This document shows positions 1 through 6,710 of a stretch of DNA of 29,742 nt, piece by piece. Position 1 is the first letter of the stretch; each line of letters begins with the position of its first letter. Below the pieces are notes generated by a model. The model did not search any database and was not told where the DNA came from. It was given only the letters and a program-made list of their open reading frames with translations. The stretch lies in the NCBI GenBank assembly GCA_035552275.1, contig DASZLR010000094.1:1-29742 (forward strand), in the 5' to 3' direction. The position numbers were made by a program, and so were the translations under genes. The DNA is from DASVLX01 sp035552275 (GTDB taxonomy: Bacteria > Actinomycetota > Actinomycetes > Mycobacteriales > Pseudonocardiaceae).

Positions 1-1011
1 GACGTCTCCGGACTGTCCAATCTGGAATACGCTTCGGTCGCGGAGATCTCCGGCTGGTCACCGGAGATCGCACCGGAAGCGATCAACTGCCAGGCGCCGG
101 ACACCGGCAACATGGAGACCTTGCACCTGTTCGGCACCCCGGAACAGAAGTCCCGGTGGCTGCGGCCGTTGCTGGACGGCGAAATCCGGTCGGCGTTCGC
201 GATGACCGAGCCGGAGGTCGCCAGTTCGGACGCGCGCAATGTGTCCACCTCGATCGTGCGGGACGGCGACGAGTATGTGATCAACGGCCGCAAATGGTGG
301 ATCAGCGGCGCGGCCGACGAGCGGTGCGCGGTGTTCATTGTCATGGGAAAGTCCGATTCGGACGGTCCGGAGCATCGGCAGCAGTCGATGATTCTGGTGC
401 CCAGGGACACTCCGGGGCTGACCATCCAGCGGCATCTGCCGATCTTCGGCTACCAGGACCAGCACGGGCATTCCGAGTTGACGCTGGACAATGTCCGGGT
501 GCCGGCGGCGAATCTGCTGGCCGGTGAGGGCGACGGGTTCATGATCGCGCAGGCGCGGCTAGGTCCGGGCCGCATCCACCACGCCATGCGGGCGATCGGA
601 ATGGCCGAACGCGCCCTCGCGCTGATGGTCGACCGGGCGAGGTCCCGGGTGGCGTTCGGCCGGCCGTTGGCCGAACAGGGCGTGGTCCGCGACCTGATCG
701 CGCGGTCGCGGATCGAGATCGAGCAGGCCCGGCTGCTGGTGCTGAAGACCGCCTGGCTGATCGACAGGGTCGGCGCCAAGGGCGCGCGGACCGAGATCGC
801 CGCGATCAAGGTGGCCGCGCCGGGGATGGCGACCACCGTCATCGACCGGGCCATCGAGGTCTTCGGTGGCGCCGGAGTCAGCGATGACACCCCGTTGGCG
901 TACTTCTATGTCTGGGCCCGCGCACTGCGCATTGTGGACGGTCCGGACGCCGTGCACCGGCGCTCGGTCGCCCGGGAGGAACTGGCCCGCGACTGGCCCT
1001 ACGTCGGGTGA
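1..1011 (+). CDS. Acyl-CoA dehydrogenase, ACAD10/11-like (5' partial)
   Basis: FAD-dependent alpha,beta-dehydrogenation of an acyl-CoA in fatty-acid or branched-acid degradation. The frame is open from the first base (reads DVSGLSNLEYASVAEISG...), so the true start lies upstream and 337 codons are visible. The block APEAINCQAPDTGNMETLHL, then AFAMTEPEVASSDARN and the NGRKWWISGA stretch, is the middle beta-domain that holds the flavin. The C-terminal helical domain contains the GRPL segment and the FGGAGVSDDTPLA / RIVDGPDAVHR motif. The spacing and the SSDA motif match the ACAD10/11 subgroup better than short-chain acyl-CoA dehydrogenases (family knowledge). The substrate cannot be told. It ends 29 bp from the convergent TetR gene. 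The family call is sure; the subgroup is likely. Confidence 0.93.
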   Translation, partial: DVSGLSNLEYASVAEISGWSPEIAPEAINCQAPDTGNMETLHLFGTPEQKSRWLRPLLDGEIRSAFAMTEPEVASSDARNVSTSIVRDGDEYVINGRKWWISGAADERCAVFIVMGKSDSDGPEHRQQSMILVPRDTPGLTIQRHLPIFGYQDQHGHSELTLDNVRVPAANLLAGEGDGFMIAQARLGPGRIHHAMRAIGMAERALALMVDRARSRVAFGRPLAEQGVVRDLIARSRIEIEQARLLVLKTAWLIDRVGAKGARTEIAAIKVAAPGMATTVIDRAIEVFGGAGVSDDTPLAYFYVWARALRIVDGPDAVHRRSVAREELARDWPYVG

Positions 1012-1016
1012 GGTGA

Positions 1017-1041
1017 ACCGACCGGAGCGTCGACAGTCGGT
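1017..1041. terminator. Possible bidirectional hairpin between convergent genes
   Basis: ACCGAC (1017-1022) pairs with GTCGGT (1036-1041) around a 13-nt loop, in the short gap between the convergent acyl-CoA dehydrogenase and TetR genes. There is no U-tract. It is a weak candidate, supported mainly by its position. Confidence 0.25.
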
Positions 1042-1757
1042 CAGCGGCTGGTGATGCCGGCGCGGATCACCCGGTGGAAGTCGGTCAGGTCGGTGATCAG
1101 CGCCTCGACGTCCGCCGTGTTCGCCGGATCGGCGTCCAGCAGCCAGTCCGCGACCAGGTCGAACAAGCCGCCGATGGCGCCGATCGCCATCCGGTGTGGG
1201 TCGACCGCCCCGCGCCGCTGTCCAGTGGGGTCGCCGTAGTGCCGCCACACCGATTCCAGGAACGACGCTGCCTGCCGGCGATTGACCCGGCGCTGGCGTT
1301 CGACGGCGGCAGAGATCGCGCTCGCCCCGCCGAAGGTCACCTTGGCGATCCGCGGATCGTCAATCAGCGCGTGCGCGAACGCGCCGATCAGCGACCGCAT
1401 GCCGGCCTCTTCGGCCCCATCCTCGTCGGCTACAGCCCGTTCGTCCTCGGCCAGCTCGCCCAGCGCGTCGACCATCGTGGCCATGATCCGCTCGGTGATC
1501 CGCCGCAGCAGCGCGACATAGCACGCCTCCCGGCCGTCGAACAGCTCGTAGAAACTCTTCGTGCCGACATAGGCGGTCTGGCAGATCTGCTCGATCGAGG
1601 TGTTCAGATAGCCGTCGGCCGCGAACAGTTCCAGCGCCGCGTCCAGCAATTGGTCGCGCCGCTGTTCCCGGCGTTGCGCGGCGTCGAGACCCCTGATCCG
1701 GCGACCCTGCGGGATCGCGGACGGGCCTGTCGGGCTGGTTCGGGTTGGTCGCGCCAC
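1041..1757 (-). CDS. TetR/AcrR-family transcriptional regulator
   Basis: Probable repressor of about 238 residues. An N-terminal TetR helix-turn-helix spans roughly residues 33-78 (RDQLLDAALELFAADGYL, then TSIEQICQTAYVGTKSFYELF), followed by an all-helical ligand-binding domain. The frame is open back to a TTG at 1814, but that codon lies inside a large palindrome and coincides with the best -35 box (TTGTTA 1814-1809, TGATAC 1791-1786, 17-bp spacer). The GTG at 1757, preceded by GAGGT, is therefore the more likely start. It is divergent from the lipase gene with the palindrome between them, so it probably represses the lipase and itself. The ligand is unknown; lipase regulation would suggest a fatty acid or acyl-CoA (inference). 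Confidence 0.88.
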   Translation of the reverse strand: MARPTRTSPTGPSAIPQGRRIRGLDAAQRREQRRDQLLDAALELFAADGYLNTSIEQICQTAYVGTKSFYELFDGREACYVALLRRITERIMATMVDALGELAEDERAVADEDGAEEAGMRSLIGAFAHALIDDPRIAKVTFGGASAISAAVERQRRVNRRQAASFLESVWRHYGDPTGQRRGAVDPHRMAIGAIGGLFDLVADWLLDADPANTADVEALITDLTDFHRVIRAGITSR

Positions 1758-1785
1758 GCACAGGACGCTACCTCGCGACCCAGCC

Positions 1786-1814
1786 GTATCAACACTGGTG
1801 CGTGTTAATAACAA
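1786..1814 (-). promoter_or_regulatory. Candidate promoter of the tetR gene
   Basis: Read on the minus strand, TTGTTA (1814-1809) and TGATAC (1791-1786) are separated by 17 bp, a good fit to a sigma-70/SigA-type promoter. The -35 box lies in the palindrome at 1801-1834, which suggests autorepression. Transcription would begin near 1779, leaving about 20 nt before the GTG at 1757. Confidence 0.5.
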
Positions 1815-1834
1815 GAGCTCTTGTTGCTAACACG
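1801..1834. promoter_or_regulatory. 34-bp palindromic operator between tetR and lipase
   Basis: The perfect 16-bp centre AACAAGAGCTCTTGTT (1810-1825) is flanked after two mismatched pairs by CGTGTTA on the left (1801-1807) and TAACACG on the right (1828-1834). In all, 15 of 17 base pairs are symmetric. It spans the likely -35 boxes of both divergent promoters. A TetR dimer, or a pair of dimers given the length, is the expected ligand. Confidence 0.75.
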
Positions 1835-1851
1835 GTTGTGTGCTCTACTGT
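1824..1851 (+). promoter_or_regulatory. Candidate promoter of the lipase gene
   Basis: TTGCTA (1824-1829) and TACTGT (1846-1851), 16 bp apart, lie 37 bp upstream of the lipase ATG. The -35 box overlaps the right arm of the palindromic operator. The hexamers are imperfect; the placement is the main support. Confidence 0.4.
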
Positions 1852-1888
1852 GTCTCCGGACACATCCGACGCCTGACCTGGAGTCCCG

Positions 1889-2767
1889 ATGCGCGCAGCG
1901 TTGCGTTCGACATTCGTCAAGGTCGCGGTGATCGTGCTGGCAGTCGGCGGGCTCCTGGTGGGATCCGTCCAGGTCGCCGGTGCGGCCACCGCGCCGTCCA
2001 CCGGCTTCAACGACTGGAGCTGCCGGCCCTCCGCCACCCACCCGGACCCGGTGGTCGCGCTCCACGGCCTCGGCGGCAACGGCCCGGGTAACTACGCGTT
2101 CCTGGGCCCGTCGCTGGCCAGTGCCGGTTACTGCGTCTTCGCCCCCACCTACGGCCAGCCGGTGTCCAGCATCCCGGTCGGCGGGCTGGTGTCCATTGCG
2201 GACTCCGCGAGCCAGGTCACCGCCTTCATCGACCAGGTGCTGAGCACGACCGGCGCGGCGAAAGTCGACATCGTCGGCCACTCCGAGGGCGGTTTCCTGT
2301 CCCTGTACGTGCCGAAGGTGTCCGGCTACGCCGGCAAGGTGGACCGGGTGGTGGCGCTGGCGCCGCCCACGCACGGCACCAACTTCGCCAACCTGGTCAC
2401 CCTGGCCGACCTGCTCGGCGTGCACCCGGTGGTGGACCAGTTGCTGAACACGTTCGGCTGCCAGGCCTGCTCGGAGCTCATCACCGGCGGCAGCGCGGTC
2501 GCCACGCTGACCAACGGTCCGATCGCCCAACCAGGCGTGAGCTACACGATCATCGCGTCGCAGGCCGACGAACTGGTCACGCCGCACCAGACCTCGTTCG
2601 TGGCCGAGCCCGGTGTGCACAACGCCTTCGTGCAGGACACCTGCCCGCTGGACCCGGTCGGGCACATCGGGCTCGCGTTCGACGGCGGGGTGGCCGACAT
2701 GGTCCGCAACGCGCTCGACCCGGCCAACGCCAAGCCGGTCAACTGCGGACTCGGCCTGCCGTTCTGA
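1889..2767 (+). CDS. Secreted alpha/beta-hydrolase lipase/esterase
   Basis: Secreted ester hydrolase of 292 residues, resembling the actinobacterial class 2 (PF01674-type) extracellular lipases. Residues 1-33 form a Sec signal peptide: basic start, hydrophobic VAVIVLAVGGLLVGSVQVA, then AGAA as a likely cleavage region. VVALHGLGG (55-63) forms the oxyanion-hole segment. The nucleophile is Ser132 in GHSEGG, with Asp227 (SQADELVTP) and His259 (PVGHIGLAFD) as likely triad partners. Six cysteines (45, 82, 191, 194, 252, 286) could make three disulfides in an exported enzyme. The ATG is preceded by TGGAG. The gene is divergent from tetR and shares its palindromic operator, so it is probably repressed until a lipid signal appears (inference). 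Chain-length specificity is not visible. Confidence 0.92.
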   Translation: MRAALRSTFVKVAVIVLAVGGLLVGSVQVAGAATAPSTGFNDWSCRPSATHPDPVVALHGLGGNGPGNYAFLGPSLASAGYCVFAPTYGQPVSSIPVGGLVSIADSASQVTAFIDQVLSTTGAAKVDIVGHSEGGFLSLYVPKVSGYAGKVDRVVALAPPTHGTNFANLVTLADLLGVHPVVDQLLNTFGCQACSELITGGSAVATLTNGPIAQPGVSYTIIASQADELVTPHQTSFVAEPGVHNAFVQDTCPLDPVGHIGLAFDGGVADMVRNALDPANAKPVNCGLGLPF

Positions 2768-2775
2768 CCGTCCGG

Positions 2776-2800
2776 GCTGACCGTCCAGGCCCGGGTCAGC
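2776..2800. terminator. Candidate bidirectional terminator hairpin
   Basis: GCTGACC (2776-2782) and GGTCAGC (2794-2800) form a 7-bp GC-rich stem with an 11-nt loop. It lies between the convergent lipase and MBL genes and overlaps the MBL stop codon. No U-tract is seen. Confidence 0.4.
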
Positions 2801-3548
2801 GTCGGAGGCGTGACCGGGCTTGGGCGGCGGCCTCCCGGATCGGGCCACGGTGCAGCGGTCCGTGGCCGGGCAGGATCACGTCGGCGTCCAGCGATTCGAG
2901 GGTGTCCAGCGCGGCGACCGTGGCCCGCTGGTCGTGGCTGAACAGCGGCAGCAGCAACTGCGGGCCGACGATCGCCGACGTCTGGTGCGCGGTGATCAGC
3001 GTGTCGCCGGTGACGAGCACGCCGGTTTCGGGCAGGTGGTAGCAGGTGTGTCCGGAGGTGTGGCCGGGCGTGGCAATCGGAGTCGGATGGCCAGGCACAT
3101 CGAGTGCGCCATCGGCGGGAAACGGCTGGGCGTCGGGCAGTCGGACGTGCGCGAGCGCGCCGGCCCGCACCAGATACAGGCTCCAGCCGAGAAATCCCGG
3201 CCGCCACAGGTTGCTGACGATGTCCAGCGGCGTCGCCGACTCCCGCACTGCGCCGTGCGCGAGCGGCAGTTCGGCCGGGGACACCAGAATCGGGGCCTTG
3301 GTGCGGGCCGACAGCCGGGGCAACGATCCGATGTGATCGATATGGGTGTGCGTGACGAGAATCGCGGCAATCTGTTCGACTCGGTGTCCGATGCTTTCCA
3401 GTGACGCTTCGACGGCCGAATAGTCGGCCGGATAGCCGGAGTCGATCAGTGTCACGTCGTCGCCGTCGGTCAGGATGGTCCAGTTCACCGCCTGACCGCT
3501 GACCAGGTATGCGTTGTCCGCTGCCGGGGTGATGGTAGGTGCCCGCAT
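2796..3548 (-). CDS. MBL-fold metallo-hydrolase
   Basis: 250-residue metallo-beta-lactamase-fold hydrolase with a complete dinuclear metal site: HTHIDH at 67-72, His163 in TPGHTSGH, Asp182 in GDT and His229 in GHGP. The layout is that of glyoxalase-II-like or lactonase-like MBL proteins. No signal peptide is seen, so it is probably cytoplasmic. The substrate cannot be assigned; thioester or lactone hydrolysis are the usual options in this subgroup. It is convergent with the lipase and divergent from the ThDP operon, sharing a 146-bp AT-richer intergenic region with it. Shared regulation with the operon is possible but not shown. Confidence 0.88.
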   Translation of the reverse strand: MRAPTITPAADNAYLVSGQAVNWTILTDGDDVTLIDSGYPADYSAVEASLESIGHRVEQIAAILVTHTHIDHIGSLPRLSARTKAPILVSPAELPLAHGAVRESATPLDIVSNLWRPGFLGWSLYLVRAGALAHVRLPDAQPFPADGALDVPGHPTPIATPGHTSGHTCYHLPETGVLVTGDTLITAHQTSAIVGPQLLLPLFSHDQRATVAALDTLESLDADVILPGHGPLHRGPIREAAAQARSRLRR

Positions 3549-3599
3549 TGCCGCCGCCGTCCGTCCTGGAAGTCAATATCGCGTTAATTGTACCGTCCC

Positions 3600-3616
3600 G
3601 ATAAACACTGCTTATC
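3600..3616. promoter_or_regulatory. Inverted repeat GATAA-N7-TTATC, LysR-box-like
   Basis: GATAA (3600-3604) and TTATC (3612-3616) are separated by 7 bp in the region between the MBL gene and the ThDP operon. The repeat contains the T-N11-A spacing typical of LysR-type operators (T3602, A3614). The operon carries its own LysR gene at its far end, so this is a reasonable candidate binding site. No clear -10/-35 pair could be fixed beside it. Confidence 0.4.
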
Positions 3617-3694
3617 AGCGAGAAGAAACCGGTATTGGACGGCACTGCCCGATCTGCCCAAGACTTTCGGCGTACCAGGAAAGTGGAGGATCAG

Positions 3695-5395
3695 ATGAAC
3701 CGGACAGTCGCCGCCACGCTCGCCGACGCCATGGTGCGGCACGGCGTGCTCGATATCTTCGGGCAGAGCCTGCCGACCGCGTTTCTGCTCGCCGCCGAGG
3801 AACGCGGCATCCGCCAGGTCGCCTACCGCACCGAGAACGCGGGCGGGGCGATGGCCGACGGATACGCGCGCCTCGCGGGCCGGCCGGCCGTGGTCACCGC
3901 GCAGAACGGCCCGGCCGCCGCGCTGCTGGTCGCACCGCTGGCCGAGGCGCTGCGCGCGTCCACCGCGATCGTCGCCATCGTGCAGGACGTGCCGACCGGG
4001 CACCGCGACCGCAACGCCTTCCAGGAGCTGGACCACTTCGCCCTGTTCGCCGGCTGCGCCAAGTGGGTGCGCCGGCTCGACGATCCGGCCCGCGCCGCCG
4101 ACTACGTCGACCTGGCGTTCACCGCCGCCGCGTCCGGCCGGCCCGGACCGGCGGTTCTGTTGGTGCCCAAGGACGTGCTCACCCGGTCGGCGGACAACGA
4201 CTGGCCGGCGCGCACCGCTCACCTCGGCCGGGTGCCGCTGGACCGGCCACGGCCGGAGACCGACGGCGTCCGCCAGGCGGCGGAACTGCTGGCCGACGCC
4301 GATCGTCCGGTGATCATCGCCGGCGGCGGTGTGCACGGCTCCGGCGCCACCGCCGAACTGGCCGCGCTGCGCGACGCGGCGGCGCTGCCGGTGCTCACCA
4401 CACCGATGGGCAAGGGCGCGGTCGACGAGGAACACCCCCTCTCCGGCGGGGTGATCGGGCATTTCATGGGACCGCGCGGCCGGGCGCACGGCCTGCTGCC
4501 CTGGCTCGCCGAGGCCGATGTGGTGCTGCTGGTCGGCACCCGCACCAACGAGAACGCCACCGACGGTTGGCGCACCCTGCCGCGTTCGGCCCGGTTCATC
4601 CACCTGGACATCGACGGCGTCGAGATCGGCCGCAACTACGAGTCGGTCCGGCTGGTCGGCGATGTCCGAGCCGGGCTGGCGGATCTGCGCACCGAGCTGG
4701 AGTTCGTCGGCACCGACACCCGGCTGGCCGCCCGCGCGGAGACCCAGCGAGTGCTGGCCTGGTCCCGCACCGCGTACGAGGAGGCGACGGCCGGCCTGCG
4801 GACGTCGGACGCGGCGCCGATCCGCCCGGAACGAGTGATGGCCGAACTCGACGCCCTGCTCACCGCCGACACCACGGTGGTGTCGGATGCCAGCTACTCG
4901 TCGGTGTGGACCGCGAACTACCTGACCGCGCAACGCGCCGGGCAGCGGTTCCTCAGCCCGCGCGGGCTGGCCGGCCTCGGCTGGGGGCTGCCGATGGCGC
5001 TGGGCGCGCGGGCCGCGCGACCGGACGAGCCGGTCGTGTGCGTGACCGGCGACGGCGGCTTCGCGCACGTCTGGTCCGAACTGGAAACCGCTGTGCGAGA
5101 ACGGCTTCCGCTGGTCGTCGTGGTGTTGGACAACCAGGTGCTGGGCTATCAGAAGCACGCCGAGGTGCACCAGTTCACCGAGGCCACCACCGCGGTCGGC
5201 ATGTCGCCGGTCGACTATCCGGCGCTCGCCCGCGCGTGCGGGGCCATCGGACTGGACGTCGTCGACGCCGACCAGGTCGGGGCGGCGCTGAAGGAGGGTC
5301 TGTCCACCGGGCTGCCCACGCTGGTGCGGGTCGCCACCGATCCGGACGCCTTCCCGCCGCTGACCGGCTGGGAGCACGACGCCCGGCTGGCCTGA
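3695..5395 (+). CDS. ThDP-dependent enzyme, acetolactate-synthase-like
   Basis: 566-residue thiamine-diphosphate enzyme with the three-domain plan of the acetohydroxyacid synthase/pyruvate oxidase family. The N-terminal PYR domain carries the cofactor-activating Glu47 in YRTENAGGAMADGYAR. A central Rossmann-like domain follows (about 190-340). The C-terminal PP domain has the ThDP-binding motif from G452-D453-G454 to N480. It could join two keto-acid or aldehyde units or decarboxylate a keto acid; the donor and acceptor are not readable. The NAG-MADG and QNGP blocks also recall sulfoacetaldehyde acetyltransferase (memory comparison only). The ATG at 3695 follows GTGGAGGA and is preferred to an in-frame TTG at 3635. 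It is the first gene of a four-gene operon. No small regulatory subunit gene is adjacent, which argues against a role in valine biosynthesis. Confidence 0.9.
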   Translation: MNRTVAATLADAMVRHGVLDIFGQSLPTAFLLAAEERGIRQVAYRTENAGGAMADGYARLAGRPAVVTAQNGPAAALLVAPLAEALRASTAIVAIVQDVPTGHRDRNAFQELDHFALFAGCAKWVRRLDDPARAADYVDLAFTAAASGRPGPAVLLVPKDVLTRSADNDWPARTAHLGRVPLDRPRPETDGVRQAAELLADADRPVIIAGGGVHGSGATAELAALRDAAALPVLTTPMGKGAVDEEHPLSGGVIGHFMGPRGRAHGLLPWLAEADVVLLVGTRTNENATDGWRTLPRSARFIHLDIDGVEIGRNYESVRLVGDVRAGLADLRTELEFVGTDTRLAARAETQRVLAWSRTAYEEATAGLRTSDAAPIRPERVMAELDALLTADTTVVSDASYSSVWTANYLTAQRAGQRFLSPRGLAGLGWGLPMALGARAARPDEPVVCVTGDGGFAHVWSELETAVRERLPLVVVVLDNQVLGYQKHAEVHQFTEATTAVGMSPVDYPALARACGAIGLDVVDADQVGAALKEGLSTGLPTLVRVATDPDAFPPLTGWEHDARLA

Positions 5396-5420
5396 ACAAT
5401 TCACCAAGAGAGGGGAACCC

Positions 5421-6710
5421 GTGCTTGACTACCGTGCCTTCTTCGCGGACAAGATAGCCGAAATCCGGAACAGCGGGCAATACCGGACCTTTGTCGAGAT
5501 CGAACGGCTTGCTGGTCGTTTTCCGGCGGCGCTGCATCACCATGAAAACGGCCCACGGGAAATCACCGTCTGGTGCAGCAACGACCACCTGGGAATGGGT
5601 CAGCACCCGGCCGTGGTCGGTGCGATGCGGAGGTCGATCGACCGGTCCGGGGCGGCCGCCGGCGGATCGCGCAACATCTCCGGCACCAACCACACCCACG
5701 TGCTGCTGGAACGCGAGATCGCCGAGTTGCACGGCAAGGAACAGGGCCTCACCTTCATCACCGGATACGCGGTGAACGACGCCGTGCTCACCGTGCTCGG
5801 CAAACTCCTGCCGGGCGTGGTGTTCTTCTCCGACGAGCTGAACCACGCGTCCATTATTCTGCCGATGCGGGCGAGCCGCGCCGAACGGCACATTTTTCGG
5901 CACAACGATCCCGCGCATCTCGCGGACCTGCTCGCCGCCACCGATCCGGCGCGGCCCAAGGTCGTGGTGTTCGAATCCATCTATTCGATGGACGGCGATA
6001 TCGCGCCGATGGTGGAACTGTGCGCGGTGGCGAAGCGGCACAACGCGCTGGTGTACGTGGACGAGGCGCACTCGGTGGCCATGTACGGGCCGCAGGGCGC
6101 GGGCATGGCCGCTCAACTCGGCTGCGCCGACCAGGTCGACCTGCTGATGGGCACCTTCGCCAAGGGCTACGGCACCGCCGGCGGCTACCTGGTCGGCGAC
6201 GCGCCGATCCTCGACGCCATCCGCAGTTTCGCGCCCGCGTTCATCTTCACCCTCGCCATGCCGCCGGCGCTCGCCGCCGCCGCGCTGGCCAGCGTCCGAC
6301 ACCTGCGCGAGTCGGACAACGAGCGAATCCTGTTGCACCATCGGGCGAACATGCTCAAGCAACTGTTCACCGAGGCACGCATTCCTTTGGTGTCCATGGA
6401 AAGCCACATCGTTCCGGTGTTGGTCGGCGATCCGCACCGGTGCAAGGAGCTGGCGGACCGGCTGTTGGAGGACCACCTGTGCTACGCCCAGCCCATCAAC
6501 TTTCCCAGCGTGCCGCGCGGCACGGAGCGACTGCGGATCAACCCGTCCCCGGTGCACAATCTCGCCGCCGTTCAACACTTTGTCAGCGCGGTGGACGAGG
6601 TGTGGGACGAGCTACGGCTGCCGCGCACCGCGCGGATCCAGCCGCAACCGCACTCCCCCAGGCCGGCACAGTATCCGCAGCAGCCGACACCGGTAGCCGG
6701 TGCGCTGTGA
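5421..6710 (+). CDS. 5-Aminolevulinate-synthase-like alpha-oxoamine synthase
   Basis: 429-residue PLP enzyme of the alpha-oxoamine synthase family, which condenses an amino acid with an acyl-CoA and releases CO2. It follows bacterial ALAS closely along its length: YRTFVEIER, ITVWCSNDHLGMGQHP, RNISGT, SDELNHASI, FESIYSMDGDIAP, YVDEAHSVAMYGP, GTFAKGYG, SHIVPVLVGDP and GTERLRINPSPVHN. Expected catalytic residues are Lys248 (PLP), His142 and Asp214. Likely succinyl-CoA contacts are kept (Arg22, Asn85, Ser137). Ser83 replaces the Thr83 that restricts ALAS to glycine, and Ser363 replaces a Thr. A 25-residue Pro/Gln-rich tail follows the conserved core. GTG start after AAGAGAGGGGA, 25 bp from the ThDP gene. 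The stop overlaps the next start (TGATG). A heme role is unlikely in this context; a specialised ALA-like product is inferred. Confidence 0.9.
   Translation: MLDYRAFFADKIAEIRNSGQYRTFVEIERLAGRFPAALHHHENGPREITVWCSNDHLGMGQHPAVVGAMRRSIDRSGAAAGGSRNISGTNHTHVLLEREIAELHGKEQGLTFITGYAVNDAVLTVLGKLLPGVVFFSDELNHASIILPMRASRAERHIFRHNDPAHLADLLAATDPARPKVVVFESIYSMDGDIAPMVELCAVAKRHNALVYVDEAHSVAMYGPQGAGMAAQLGCADQVDLLMGTFAKGYGTAGGYLVGDAPILDAIRSFAPAFIFTLAMPPALAAAALASVRHLRESDNERILLHHRANMLKQLFTEARIPLVSMESHIVPVLVGDPHRCKELADRLLEDHLCYAQPINFPSVPRGTERLRINPSPVHNLAAVQHFVSAVDEVWDELRLPRTARIQPQPHSPRPAQYPQQPTPVAGAL

Noticed and set aside
3514..5457. 647-codon plus-strand frame over the ThDP gene
   Set aside because: It is out of frame with the ThDP enzyme and almost entirely Arg/Ala/Gly; it has no motifs.
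5573..6709. In-frame upstream extension of the MFS gene, giving an 807-codon frame
   Set aside because: The extension is the Arg/Gly-rich shadow of the oxoamine synthase; the ATG at 6710 overlaps the upstream stop and starts a proper transporter.
5421..6710. Calling the oxoamine synthase hemA (heme ALAS)
   Set aside because: Most actinobacteria make ALA by the C5 route, the operon context is not heme-related, and Ser83 differs from glycine-specific enzymes.
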